This document shows, in pieces, positions 8,481 to 16,833 of a stretch of DNA of 31,655 nucleotides. The stretch is from Chara braunii (taxonomy: Eukaryota; Streptophyta; Charophyceae; Charales; Characeae). Location: contig BFEA01000107.1 of assembly GCA_003427395.1 (NCBI GenBank), forward strand, positions 1,284,380 through 1,316,034. The letters are read 5' to 3'. A program made the translations under genes and the position numbers. The notes beneath the pieces were generated by a model. It was given only the letters and a program-made list of their open reading frames with translations. It was not told where the DNA came from and did no database searches. Positions within the stretch are counted from its first letter, which is position 1, and the number at the start of each line of letters is the position of its first letter.

Positions 8481-9747
8481 GTCAGCCGCAGGTCAGCCCG
8501 ACTCCTTCTAGGTGCGCATCTGCCGATCCTGTGCCTTCCTCGACTTCTCCAGATGCAGGCACTCATCGGGTCGCCACACCGAAAATCCTCAAGTTACGCT
8601 GCCAGGGTGACACGTATTCGCTTTGGGACGAGGCGAGAAGAGAATCTGGCAGTTCATGACAAGAGGTTGAAGGGATAGGCGTTGTGCACGACAGCTCTGG
8701 CAAGGAGCCGACTTCTTCGGAGAAGAAGCGCGAGCCACAGAAGACGATACGCGATGAGGTGGCGGAACAAACCAGATACATGAAAAGGATGAAAAGATTC
8801 TCGGAGCCGATGATTGACGAGGATGAAGGTGACGTCGGAAAACGTGCCTTGGGAAAAAGGACGCCAAGGATGTGTGGCGGAGAAGAAGAAGAAGTAAATA
8901 AGAGGCAGTCGAAGCAAGAAGCTTCAACAACAAGTAAGAAAGCGAAGAGGGACGACGGTTTGACCATCGGCGAAGGGCAAGCTATGAGTGGAGGAGATTC
9001 GACTCGTCAAGGCATTGCCGCCGCGAGAGAACCTTCCCAGAAATCTAAAAGAAAACTGACAGCTGAAGAAGGGGATCGCCAGAAGAAAACTCGCAGGAGG
9101 AAGACTGGTGAGGGGACGAGTGGTGGCGAAAGGACGGTTGGTAAGCAATACAATGAAGCGGCGGCGTTTTGGCTCCAATACGAGCGAAACGATGACGGTG
9201 AGATCGTGGAGAAGGAGCACCCAATTCAACTGGTTATCGATCCGAGGAAGGTCTGCGATATCCCGCCATGGGAAAGATATTATAATCACCGCAGTCTCAC
9301 TCGGGATGTTGTGGAGGACATCAAGAATGCAATGCTAAGGCAGTTCCGCGAGGAGAAGGCAAATATATGGACGGAAAACGCTTTGGTTTTGGCTCCCATA
9401 TACAAGCCGGTGACGCAGAAGCCGAAGAGAGCTCAGAGGGTTCACAAGGATGTCTTCAAGCCAGAGGACAAGGACAAATACTTCTATGACCCCGTGAATG
9501 GACAACACACTGTGACTTCTGTGAAGGAATTGGATGGTGAGCCAATATTCGAACTGTGGAAGATGCACTCGTGGCCAGCGAGAGTTGTGTGGTTCTCCGA
9601 TGAAGACTTTGGGGGGTATTTGCAGGTCAGTCTAGCGGAGAACACAAGACACACGATGTCTATGCAGCGTTCGCAGAAGGCCGCTTTCGAGGACATGCGG
9701 GAGGCATGGGAGAAGCAGGGAAGGTCGGTGGCTATTCCAGGGAAGGC
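8420..9747 (+). pseudogene. Basic region plus ParB/sulfiredoxin-like domain
   Basis: A single frame, broken only by a TGA at 8657-8659 (possible CGA decay), runs from 8420 to a 22-bp tandem duplication at 9718-9761. The first part is Lys/Arg-rich (KKAKRDD, KSKRKLTAEEGDRQKKTRRRK) and looks like nuclear localisation signals. From about 9228 to 9652 the pattern resembles a ParB-type fold: IDPRKVCDIPPWERYYNHRS with a helix TRDVVEDIKNAM (the usual position-defining P..R and helix), then DPVNGQHTVTSVKEL in place of the ParB dG.HR..A motif, then ARVVWFSDEDFGGY and LAENTRH. ParB-like domains bind nucleotides or cut DNA and often precede DNA methyltransferases in phages and bacteria. Similarity is by motif only, and a divergent unrelated fold is possible. 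Confidence 0.5.
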
Positions 9748-9761
9748 CGGTGGCTATTCAA
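9718..9761 (+). repeat. 22-bp tandem duplication that shifts the frame
   Basis: Two adjacent 22-bp copies (9718-9739 and 9740-9761) match at 20 positions. The reading frame upstream ends in a TAG just past the duplication (9773-9775). The frame downstream is +1 relative to it, exactly what an extra 22 bp would cause. Counting one copy only, the two frames align, so this duplication is the likely disabling event here. Confidence 0.85.
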
Positions 9762-10710
9762 GGAAACCCTTCTAGTAAGGAGGCCGAAAAACAAGTGTTT
9801 TTCGAGTTCCAGAAGCTGCTTTTGGGAAAGAGTCCCAACGACGCTCATTGGAGGATGACACGTAAAGCGACAACGCTCGCCGACAAGGACAAAGTTGCGG
9901 CTATTTGCAATGCATTGAGGCAATGGATGCCGCTTGTGACAGTCGGTGATGAGGTTTTCCGGAAAGGGATGGATTTTTACGATAAGTGGGACGAGGGAAA
10001 GTTGTTAGGCGGAGACGGGAAAACGTCGTTGTCGAAGCCTGGCAAATACATGCCAGACAATTTTTCTGGGCTTCAAGCGATTCTGGAAATTGGCGTGAAA
10101 GGGGCAGCTGGTGAGACAAAGATGAGGTGGTTAGTCCGGGTCCCTCCGCCTCAGACAAAAAAGAAAACGCAATTGGACGACAATTTTTTCGTCGTCGTGA
10201 AGGAGTCAGACATGTTCTGTTGGCAATCTCTCGCTGACATGACCGATGATGAAAAACTGTCGATCCTCGATTACATTTTCGTGCTTAAGGGAGAGTTCGT
10301 GCAATCGGCGGGCGAACATTTCAAACGACAACATAAGTCGGAAATTAAAGAGATGGTTGCGACGAGGACAGTGGATCGAATTTTGCTCCGAATGTTCCAC
10401 TACGTCTTGTTCCTTGAATTTGAGGAGGATGCCGAGGTTTGGCGCTATAGAAGCCAGTTTTTTCAGACCGAACAACAGCTTATGGCGGAGTTCGCGCCAC
10501 AGGGCCTCACAAAGCAGGTGTGTGTCGAACCGAGGAAGCATTTCCACGACGCGATGGACTACATGAACACTTGCAAACGTTGCCTTCTGTACGAGAAGGA
10601 GTCCCTCGACGAAACAAAGAGATTGTATGATGATGACAGGTTTCCTACATCTTGCGAGAAGTTTGTCCGCTCCATCTTGCAACGAACAGAGGAAGCGGGG
10701 ATGTATGGCA
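9750..10710 (+). pseudogene. Helical linker between ParB-like and methyltransferase domains
   Basis: About 310 codons are open with no internal stop. They read as a soluble, charged, alpha-helical protein (KEAEKQVFFEFQKLLLGKSP, TLADKDKVAAICNALRQWMP, DDEKLSILDYIFVLKGEF, ILLRMFHYVLFLEFEEDAEV). No family was recognised. Near 10700 the sensible frame changes (GDVWHIKWQKLNHFTDLVPF is in the frame of 10652-10834), so an indel lies at about 10690-10710. The open frame that continues to 10979 is read in the wrong frame from there on. Confidence 0.5.
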
Positions 10711-11772
10711 CATCAAATGGCAGAAGCTCAACCACTTTACCGACCTTGTTCCTTTCGGTTGTTTGCCTTTCCAAACTCACATTCCTCTCACTAAGATCCG
10801 CGATATTGTGCGACATTACGTATGCAACTTGTAAGTCCTCGATTTGTGTGATCCCACACTCCTGTCAGATTGGCAAGAAAGTGATTTCGCCTCCTTGCAA
10901 GGCGTTTTCCAAACCCTGTCGCCAAGGCACTGGACACTTGTGTTTTTTTTCCCATCGCGTTGAGAGCTCAGTTTCTTGAAAGGCATGGCCAAGCTTAGCA
11001 TTCATCACGTGAGGACAGGGAAGTGGGTGCGCCATGCATAAAGGAAGGTCACAATCCAAGAAGGCAATATGCTGGCCGAGGAATATGAGCGCTTGTACGT
11101 CGTTTTCAATGGCGAGAACTTGGCAGACAACACGGTCGCAATATTCCCGTCCGGTAGTCTATCGAAGCGCCCCGTGCGAATGCTCGAAGTCCGGCCAAAC
11201 CCGCGGGGGCGGCCCGCTCGAAAGCTGGTTGTTCTTCCGACCCTTTGGGCAAGGCTGTGGCCTGTTTCGACGTGGCAGACGAGGACAAGTTCCCTTGCAG
11301 CCAGTGGGAGGACAGCGGTGTGGCAAGTGTTCGAGGACCTGCTTACGGGGACAAGGAACGGAACCCAGCTCATCTAATTGGTCTACTCGAAAACTTTTGT
11401 AGAGTTGGGCAAACTGTTTTCTTCTTCGGGAAGGCGCATGCATCTGTCGTGTGGGAGCTCCTGTGTAGCGGTCGGAACGTCGTTGCGTTAGAGGAAGAGG
11501 CGAAAATGATCGATTACCTTCACAAGTTCGTGAAGCTACGCGTGGGAGACCCTCGCAACCATTGCTCTTTTGTCGAGACCACCAGCGAACGGAACTGGGA
11601 TCCCAAACATGATATGTATTCGAAATTGTTGGAGAAGAAAATGATGGAGGTTTTGGAGTTCCTTTTCCAACCAGAACCGCCTACTCAGACCGACCTGGAA
11701 TACAATCGATGGAGAAACCTGGTGTTCGGTGTGCTGAATGCTTACCACGGTGCACCCAGGGAGTCTGTCTGA
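10700..11772 (+). pseudogene. DNA aminomethyltransferase, beta-class order (N4-C/N6-A type), broken
   Basis: Motif IV lies at about 10838-10870 as VLDLCDPTLLSDW; the usual tetrapeptide is DPPY, so P-Y is replaced here. A strand HWTLVFF follows at about 10915. Next come TGKWVRHA (about 11020) and NMLAEEYERLYVVFNGENL (11070-11130), which match the W.K....EE.++v segment of the N6_N4_Mtase family. Then come PAHLIGLLENF and VGQTVFFFGKAHASVVWELL with CSGRNVVALEEE (11365-11500), which match the C-terminal LI..G..V.D.F.GsG motif and the gR.vvg.E strand. Motif IV before motif I is the beta-class order. Breaks: TAA at 10832-10834, frame changes near 10935, 11000 and 11200, and TGA at 11770-11772. With the altered motif IV it is surely inactive. 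Such enzymes methylate adenine N6 or cytosine N4 in DNA. Confidence 0.6.
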
Positions 11773-12320
11773 AATTTCCTAAGAAGGCTGGAGCACGTTT
11801 TCTTCTTGATGGCAAAACCACTAACCCTCGAGAACTACAAGGCGCGGTTTGACGAGGACGACCCTTTCGACGCTGAAGACATGGAGGAGGTGAGCGACTC
11901 CGAAACCTTTGATTTCGAGTCCATGCCACTTCCTCGGGTGGTGACACAGGTTGATGATGAAGGGGAAGGTGGTCCTCGAAGATATAGCACGTCCCCTGCC
12001 GGTTTGAAGCGTGTATTTGAGCGCTACACAATCGAGGACCAATCGTTTGATGACGGGGAAGAAGAGGGAGACTATGAATACGCACCTGTTGACGAACTCC
12101 CTAAGGACCATGATACCTGGAAAAATGATAGGCTCTTCTTCTACGAGAAGCACCACCGGTTCACAGCACAGGATGTATGGGGCCACAACGTCGTTTGACA
12201 CCCCAGGAAATTCCAACCTGCTGTAAAGAATGGAAAGTGGGTCATGGCAGTAAAGGAAGATGACGACAAGTGTAGTGTGCTGAAAAGACTGGGAGCGGGT
12301 CGATTTAAGAAAAGGCCAGA
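11773..12320 (+). pseudogene. Acidic C-terminal tail following the methyltransferase
   Basis: The methyltransferase frame continues past its TGA (NFLRRLEHVFFL) into a 130-codon open stretch from 11806. That stretch is rich in Asp/Glu (FDEDDPFDAEDMEEVSDSE, EGDYEYAPVDELPKDHDTW). After another TGA at 12196-12198 it continues with basic HPRKFQPAVKNGKWVMAV and GRFKKRPEKL up to TAG 12328-12330. Both TGA codons could be CGA changed by C-to-T. No family was recognised. It is probably a disordered regulatory or interaction tail. Confidence 0.45.
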
Positions 12321-12332
12321 GAAGCTCTAGTG

Positions 12333-12849
12333 GAGCATTTGAGTGTAGTAAACCCCGAAAGGAGCCCACATGACGTCAATGCGTATGCAGGCCAAAAGCT
12401 CGACGAGCTCTACGACAACAAAATGTTGAAATTTCGAGCGTCTTTCTACACACTCGAAACGACACCGTCTCGTTGCATTGATTGGCACATGCCTCAACCT
12501 CCGGCCGGTGGTCAGCATCCGGGAGGCGGTGGAGGAGGTGACGGAGGAGACGTCTCAGGATCTGATCTGTCAGAAAGTGGTAAGGCGAAACCTCGTCGGA
12601 ATCAAAGGGCTCCCTGAGCATCTGAGTGTAGTAAACCCCGAAAGGAGCCCACAGGACGTCAATGCGTATGCAGGCCAAAAGCTCGACGAGCTCTACGACA
12701 ACAAAATGTTGGAGTTTCGAGCGTCTTTCTACACACTCGAAACGGCACCGTCTCGTTGCATTGATTGGCACATGCCTCAACCTTCGGCCGGTGGTCAACA
12801 TCCGGGAGGCGGTGGAGGAGGTGACGGAGGAGACGACTCAGGATCTGGT
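12333..12849 (+). repeat. 283-bp tandem duplication of a coding segment
   Basis: The segment starting GAGCATTTGAGTGTAG at 12333 recurs as GAGCATCTGAGTGTAG at 12616 with very high identity over about 233 bp. Both copies encode a peptide with HLSVVNPERSP, VNAYAGQKLDELYDNKM, FRASFYTLET and CIDWHMPQP and end in a run of six glycines and GDGGD. The 283-bp spacing is not a multiple of three, so the duplication itself breaks the frame. The tail of copy 1 (GATCTGTCAGAAAGTGG, about 12563) resembles sequence at about 12901, so copy 1 also lost an internal stretch. Confidence 0.9.
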
Positions 12850-13526
12850 GCTGACAAAGCAGAGGGGAAAGGATCGGGCACAGAGGGTTCTGGAGAAAAG
12901 CGATCTGTCGGAAAGTGGTCACGCGAAACGTCATCGGAAAAGGGTCCGGCGGAAAGGGGTCTGGCAAAAAGGGGTCGGGCGGAAAGCGTAGAGTGTTCGG
13001 GAGTCACGAGTCTATGGGAACTGAAAGCCACTACAAAGGGAGTCGCGATTCTAACATGCGAGACGAGGCCGCCCTGAGGTCTTATCAAGTGCAAGTAGAT
13101 TCGCACTTGTCTGCGAGGATTTTGTTTTGCGATGTCGAGGAGAGTTCGTGCCACAGTACGCAGCTGGCGTATCCTGTGGACGACACCTTGCTCCTGCACC
13201 TCTTGGAAGAAGGAGAACGTCTGCAGCGTACGACAACATCTCCTGAGCGGCAAAGCCATTCCTTACCGGGAACTGCGTTTTCGTTTTGCCTGGACGTCAG
13301 GATGCCTGCATTGCGAAGGAGCGAAGGTTCCAGTGTCAGTTCCCTCAGCTATGGCGAGCACCGCAAAGTCCTTATAGATTCGGAGTTACTGACGTCGCCC
13401 TGCGGGCCGTCCGCCAGTAGTGCTCCTTACGCTACACTTCTGGGGGACGAAGAAAATGTGAGGTCCAACCCCCCGCATCTTAAGTTGGGCACAGTGTTCC
13501 CCTGCTCACTGTCGTTCTCTAATGTT
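12850..13526 (+). pseudogene. Unrecognised continuation, Ser/Gly/Lys-rich then Cys-containing
   Basis: After the duplication, frames encode short GSGGKGSGKKGSGGK-like repeats (about 12940-12990). A more ordinary sequence follows (SYQVQVDSHLSARILFC, HLLEEGERLQR, then in another frame KAIPYRELRFRFAWTSGCLH). At least one frame change is needed near 13230. I recognise no domain. Confidence 0.35.
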
Positions 13527-14035
13527 GAGACTCAAGACTGGCCGTCTCGCAAAGTGCTGGAGGTGCCCGCTGCAAGAGCGTTGGAAACCAGGGCTAGCGA
13601 GTATGAATGTCATGCTTCGGAGGGTGCGTCCATCGATTTTGACAGCAAGAGTACAGCAGCTGCGGGGCAAGTGGAGCTCACACAGAAAAGGAGGGGCTCG
13701 ATGCAGGAGTGTTGGAGACCAGGGCTAGCGAGCAGAATGTCATGCTTCAGGGGGTGTGTCCGTCGACTTTAGAGCAAGAGTACAGCAGCTCCGGGGGTAG
13801 ACGAGCTCTCACAGGAAGCGTATGATGTGCAGCGGGAAGAGGAGACTCAACACTGGCAGCCTCACAAAGTGTTGGAGGGGCTCGATGCAGGAGTGTTGGA
13901 GACCGGGGCTAGCGAGCATCACTGTCATGCTTCGGGGGGGGTGTCCGTCGATTTTGAGAGCAAGAGTACAGCAGCTCCGGAGGAAGAGGAACTCTCACAG
14001 GAAGCCCATGCTGTACAACAGGATGAGGAACTTCA
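13527..14035 (+). repeat. Imperfect tandem repeats in a Glu-rich coding segment
   Basis: Three copies of a unit ending in TTGGARACC-GGGCTAGCGAG lie at about 13581, 13712 and 13896. The first and third also share the leading GAGACTCAA-ACTGGC (13527 and 13841), giving a full unit of about 314 bp with the middle copy shortened. Encoded peptides resemble VLETGASEHHCHASGGVSVD and FESKSTAAPEEEELSQEA. Copies are out of frame with one another in part. An acidic disordered linker ahead of the peptidase is the likely original role. Confidence 0.7.
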
Positions 14036-14638
14036 TTGGGAAATACCATCAACATTGGGGACACCGGAGAGGTTTCCCACAGTGAGTTGCCACTGACGAC
14101 TCAAGAGGGTGACGTTAAGGGAGGTCAGTGGACGTTTGTGGAAGGCAAAGACCGTGGGGAGGAAGGACGTGCGTGGACGTTTGTGGAAGCTCAACTTCTT
14201 GGTGAAGAGGAAGGCGAAGAAGAACCCGTGGTGGAAGCTCGGCTTCATGGGGATGAGGAAGGCGAAGAACCCGTGGTGGAAGCTCGACTTTTTGGCAGTG
14301 AGGTGGCGGTCGGCGTCCAGATGGATCCAAAGAGGAAAGATCATGATTCTTCATCCACCCTATGCGGTGAAGAACAAGGTGATCGAGCGTCTGTCCTGAG
14401 TACCGGTCGGAAAATGGTACTTCATGAAGCCATCGAGTTGGTTAACGACTCAGCTGCCATCGAGCTGGTTAGCGACTCAGTCGTGACCGAGCTGCAGAAC
14501 ATCGAATCCTCCGTGGACGTTGGCACAGTGGCGCGACAGGAGGCCGATTCCCTCGACGGACTTCCGACCACTCTAAGATTTGTGAATAGTAGCACTCGCA
14601 TATCTGTCGTTGTTCAGCTCTGTGGTCATCCAGATTGA
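14036..14638 (+). CDS. Acidic repetitive open frame, unrecognised
   Basis: A 200-codon frame stays open. It carries internal peptide repeats: WTFVEGKDRGEEG/WTFVEAQLLGEEE, then EEPVVEARLHGDEEG/EEPVVEARLF, then AIELVNDSA/AIELVSDSV. The Glu content is high and there is no recognised domain. It follows on from the acidic repeats at 13527-14035 and precedes the peptidase, so it is probably part of one long linker and not a free-standing gene. A GC-rich codon style matches the methyltransferase pieces. Confidence 0.4.
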   Translation: MGNTINIGDTGEVSHSELPLTTQEGDVKGGQWTFVEGKDRGEEGRAWTFVEAQLLGEEEGEEEPVVEARLHGDEEGEEPVVEARLFGSEVAVGVQMDPKRKDHDSSSTLCGEEQGDRASVLSTGRKMVLHEAIELVNDSAAIELVSDSVVTELQNIESSVDVGTVARQEADSLDGLPTTLRFVNSSTRISVVVQLCGHPD

Positions 14639-14640
14639 TA

Positions 14641-14723
14641 TGATGGGCTCATGTAGCAATTACCAATTTACCACTTGTTAAAAAAAAGCTTGTGGGTTGT
14701 GGGTTGTTTTCTATGTTTTACAG
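14641..14723 (+). other. Possible intron
   Basis: The preceding frame stops at 14636-14638. Open coding resumes after a pyrimidine-rich acceptor-like TTTTCTATGTTTTACAG ending at about 14723. No clear GT donor was fixed, so this is only a suggestion. Confidence 0.3.
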
Positions 14724-15110
14724 GTGTGATGTTGTCAATGTCCCTGCCCATGAAGCCTTCAAAAGCTATGCGCGAGAAATCTTTTTCAGGGAGGTCATTG
14801 ACCGCTTTACCGAAGAAGTCCTTGTCAAGTGTAGGGTTGTTTAAAAGGGTCCAGATGCCTCGTCTTTCCGAGAGAGCTGTCAAGGTTTTGAAGGCTTGTG
14901 GAGTAGATAAGGAGGAAGCTTTGCAGAAACATGTGGCTGCATCTATTGAAAGCGTTACTGTTTTATATGACGGGTTTGATGACGATGCCAAACGGGGTAT
15001 CATCAAAGATCCGTATCCTAAGTACATCGCCAAGGATAAATTCAGCAGTCGGGGTTATAACTTTCTAGAAAAAGGCAAACAGTTTTTAACCAGTTCGCCC
15101 CGGGGGTTAA
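14724..15110 (+). pseudogene. Segment preceding the Ulp1 peptidase
   Basis: The frame reads LPMKPSKAMREKSFSGRSL, LPKKSLSSVGLFKRVQ, then LSERAVKVLKACGVDKEEAL, SVTVLYDGFDDDAKRGI and PYPKYIAKDKFSSRGYNFLE, up to about 15090. It then falls into a Cys/Trp-rich wrong frame and stops at 15196. It is a basic then mixed, soluble sequence with no recognised family. The peptidase frame begins within its 3' end, so an indel or an intron joins the two. It may be the peptidase N-terminal extension. Confidence 0.4.
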
Positions 15111-15134
15111 GCTGGTTTTGGCGGCTCCTCACAC

Positions 15135-15896
15135 TTGTTCGTGAGTGTTTGTGCCGCTGCTGCTATATCATCTTTTCTCGTATCGTTGCCTACTGAGGAG
15201 CTTAGCGATTTAGACTTGAGAATGTTGCAGGACGTCTGCGGAGATTTCAGCACCGGTCACGAGGTGGTTTCCTCGATTCATAAAGGTATCAGTTGTATTC
15301 TGTTGAGCAGAAAAAATCTTCAGACTCTTGTCCAAGGGGGATGGCTTTGCGACGAGGTGGTGGAGTTTTACTTGGCCTTGGTTGGAAACACTACTTTGTC
15401 AGGGTGTCCCTCTGTTTATACTTTAAGTCCGTTTTTCTATACCAAGCTCGTCGATGAGGGATGTCGACATGATAGGGTTGCGAGATGGACAAAAGATGTG
15501 AATATTTTTTCGTACGACATGCTAATCATTCCCGTTCATAAAAATCAAGTGCACTGGACCCTATTATGCGTCTGCGAAGGAAGCATGGAGTACTACGACT
15601 CCCTCTTACAAGACCATGACAGTTTTGTTTCCCATGTTTTTGGCAACTTCACGAAATACCTCTCTAACGAAGCAGTTCGTCAACTTGATCAACACAGGAA
15701 ACTACTTCTCCCGGACCCCAAGGTGGTTGTTCATTGTGTCCCTCAGCAGTCGGTCGGGTCGAGCTGCAGCGTTTTCATGCTCGCTTTCGCTTCTTTTCTG
15801 GCACGCGGTCATCCGCCACCATTTCCGATAGCCCAAAGCGATATTCCAAACACCAGGCTGAGGATTGCGGTGGACATACTCCAAGGCTCAGAATAA
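15135..15896 (+). CDS. Ulp1-like (C48) cysteine peptidase
   Basis: The frame of 253 codons is intact. Residues 69-82 (GWLCDEVVEFYLAL) match the substrate-groove motif WL.D..i.fY. The catalytic set is in family order and spacing: His140-Trp141 in PVHKNQVHWTLL, Asp155 in MEYYDSLL, Gln205 in PQQSVGSSC (oxyanion hole) and Cys211, six residues after the Gln as in Ulp1. The C-terminus (SVFMLAFASFLARGHPPPF, IPNTRLRIAVDIL) matches the last helices. Ulp1-family enzymes cut SUMO/ubiquitin-like tails; transposon-borne members are common in plants. The true start is uncertain, as the first 20 residues may be intronic or from another frame. It is the only undamaged part of the 8-kb region. Confidence 0.9.
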   Translation: MFVSVCAAAAISSFLVSLPTEELSDLDLRMLQDVCGDFSTGHEVVSSIHKGISCILLSRKNLQTLVQGGWLCDEVVEFYLALVGNTTLSGCPSVYTLSPFFYTKLVDEGCRHDRVARWTKDVNIFSYDMLIIPVHKNQVHWTLLCVCEGSMEYYDSLLQDHDSFVSHVFGNFTKYLSNEAVRQLDQHRKLLLPDPKVVVHCVPQQSVGSSCSVFMLAFASFLARGHPPPFPIAQSDIPNTRLRIAVDILQGSE

Positions 15897-16540
15897 TACC
15901 CCTATTTTAAAAATACGCAAAGTTTTTTATTCGCGAGGCCATAAACAGAAGTGCGAATCTATTCCCACTTAGTCTAACAGACGACCGACTCGAGCTGTGG
16001 TGTTGTTTTGATGAGGTAGAGGATTGCAGTGGACGCTTTGATCAAGTACACGCTTACATGACGATGTGAATATCCCAGCCTCGTGCTGCAGTATATTTTA
16101 AAGTTCTTCATTTCGAGCAACCTGACAGCTTTTTACGTAAGACTTTCTTTGACCTTTTTTTTTTTTTTTTTTTTTTTTCTGATGTAAATGTCGCAGTCTC
16201 GTGCAACGTGTTTTTAAGGACCCCTGCAGCACCGTGCTGCCTTCGTTTGTTTTCATGTTATTCTTTTTCCTTGTCGTCCAACACCAGCTAGAGGCTTGCA
16301 GTCGACGCTTAGGTCACGTACACGCTTAGATGTCGATGTAAATATCCAAGCCTCGTGGTGCAGTATATTTTAAGTAGACGCTTAGATGTCGATCTGAATA
16401 TCCTAGCCTCATGCTGCCTTTGTTTGTTTTCGGGTTATTCTCCTTTTGTCCTCTACGACCGCGGCAGCGTCGTGCTGTCTTTATTCGTTTCCAGGTTGTA
16501 ATCCTGTGTTAATCATGGGACAGTCTTTGTCCTCTTGTGA
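15897..16540 (+). repeat. Diverged repeats downstream of the peptidase
   Basis: A unit with GAGG-TTGCAGT-GACGCTT, GTACACGCTTA-ATG-CGATGT and AATATCC-AGCCTCGTG-TGCAGTATATTTTAA occurs at about 16018-16102 and 16290-16372. Partial copies lie at about 16180-16260 and 16377-16470, the latter with TGCTGCCTTTGTTTGTTTTC. A T run lies at about 16157-16180. This may be the 3' non-coding end of the element. No polyadenylation or terminal structure was identified. Confidence 0.6.
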
Positions 16541-16833
16541 ACATTCTTTACACTCGTGCTCATAAGATTCGATACTCTGGTTCATTTAGCAAGATGTTGG
16601 TGAATGATATCAATGATTTCTTCTCAGTTGTCAAATTACGTGCGACTTTGTGGTCTGAAAGCTCCCCCCCCCCCCCCAATTTTTACATATTTTGGCTCAC
16701 CCCTCTTCTGTGCATACCGCCCCATTTTTCGGTTCACCCCCTCTGTTGTACCTTCCTCCCCGCAACCCCCCTCCTTTCGCCTGTCCCGTCTTCTGTAGCC
16801 AAGGCCAATTTTTTATGTGTCGTGAACGCTTTT
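16541..16833. other. No gene seen; C-run
   Basis: AT-mixed sequence with a C13-C14 run at about 16664-16677 and CT-rich sequence to 16800. No open frame has a recognisable motif. Confidence 0.5.

Larger units (their letters stand above)
7872..15896 (+). mobile_element. Candidate decayed element: ParB-like + DNA methyltransferase + Ulp1 peptidase
   Basis: All recognisable coding pieces over this 8 kb lie on the plus strand in a consistent order. They share a GC-balanced codon style unlike the flanking AT-rich or repetitive DNA. The pieces are the N-terminal domain (7872-8480), basic plus ParB-like (8420-9747), linker (9750-10710), methyltransferase (10700-11772), acidic tail (11773-12320), duplicated Gly-rich segment (12333-12850), acidic repeats (13527-14638) and Ulp1 peptidase (15135-15896). 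No terminal inverted repeats, LTRs, integrase or transposase were found. Calling it a mobile element is therefore inference, based on the Ulp1 and methyltransferase cargo, the decay and the repeat-rich surroundings. It could also be a captured viral or bacterial locus. Confidence 0.35.

Noticed and set aside
10828-10840. An intron starting at CTTGTAAGTC inside the methyltransferase region
   Set aside because: The GTAAGT donor is good, but the sequence right after it encodes motif IV in the same frame, so a stop by mutation is simpler.
7872-12320. A bacterial restriction-modification system or plain bacterial contamination
   Set aside because: No restriction enzyme neighbour is present. The flanks are eukaryotic repeats and LINE/SABATH sequence, and a Ulp1-type peptidase follows in the same orientation.
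15135-15896. Adenovirus-like (C5) protease of a Polinton
   Set aside because: The motif layout WLCDEVV, VHWTLL, YYDS and Q-x5-C matches C48/Ulp1. No capsid, packaging ATPase, protein-primed polymerase or integrase was found nearby.
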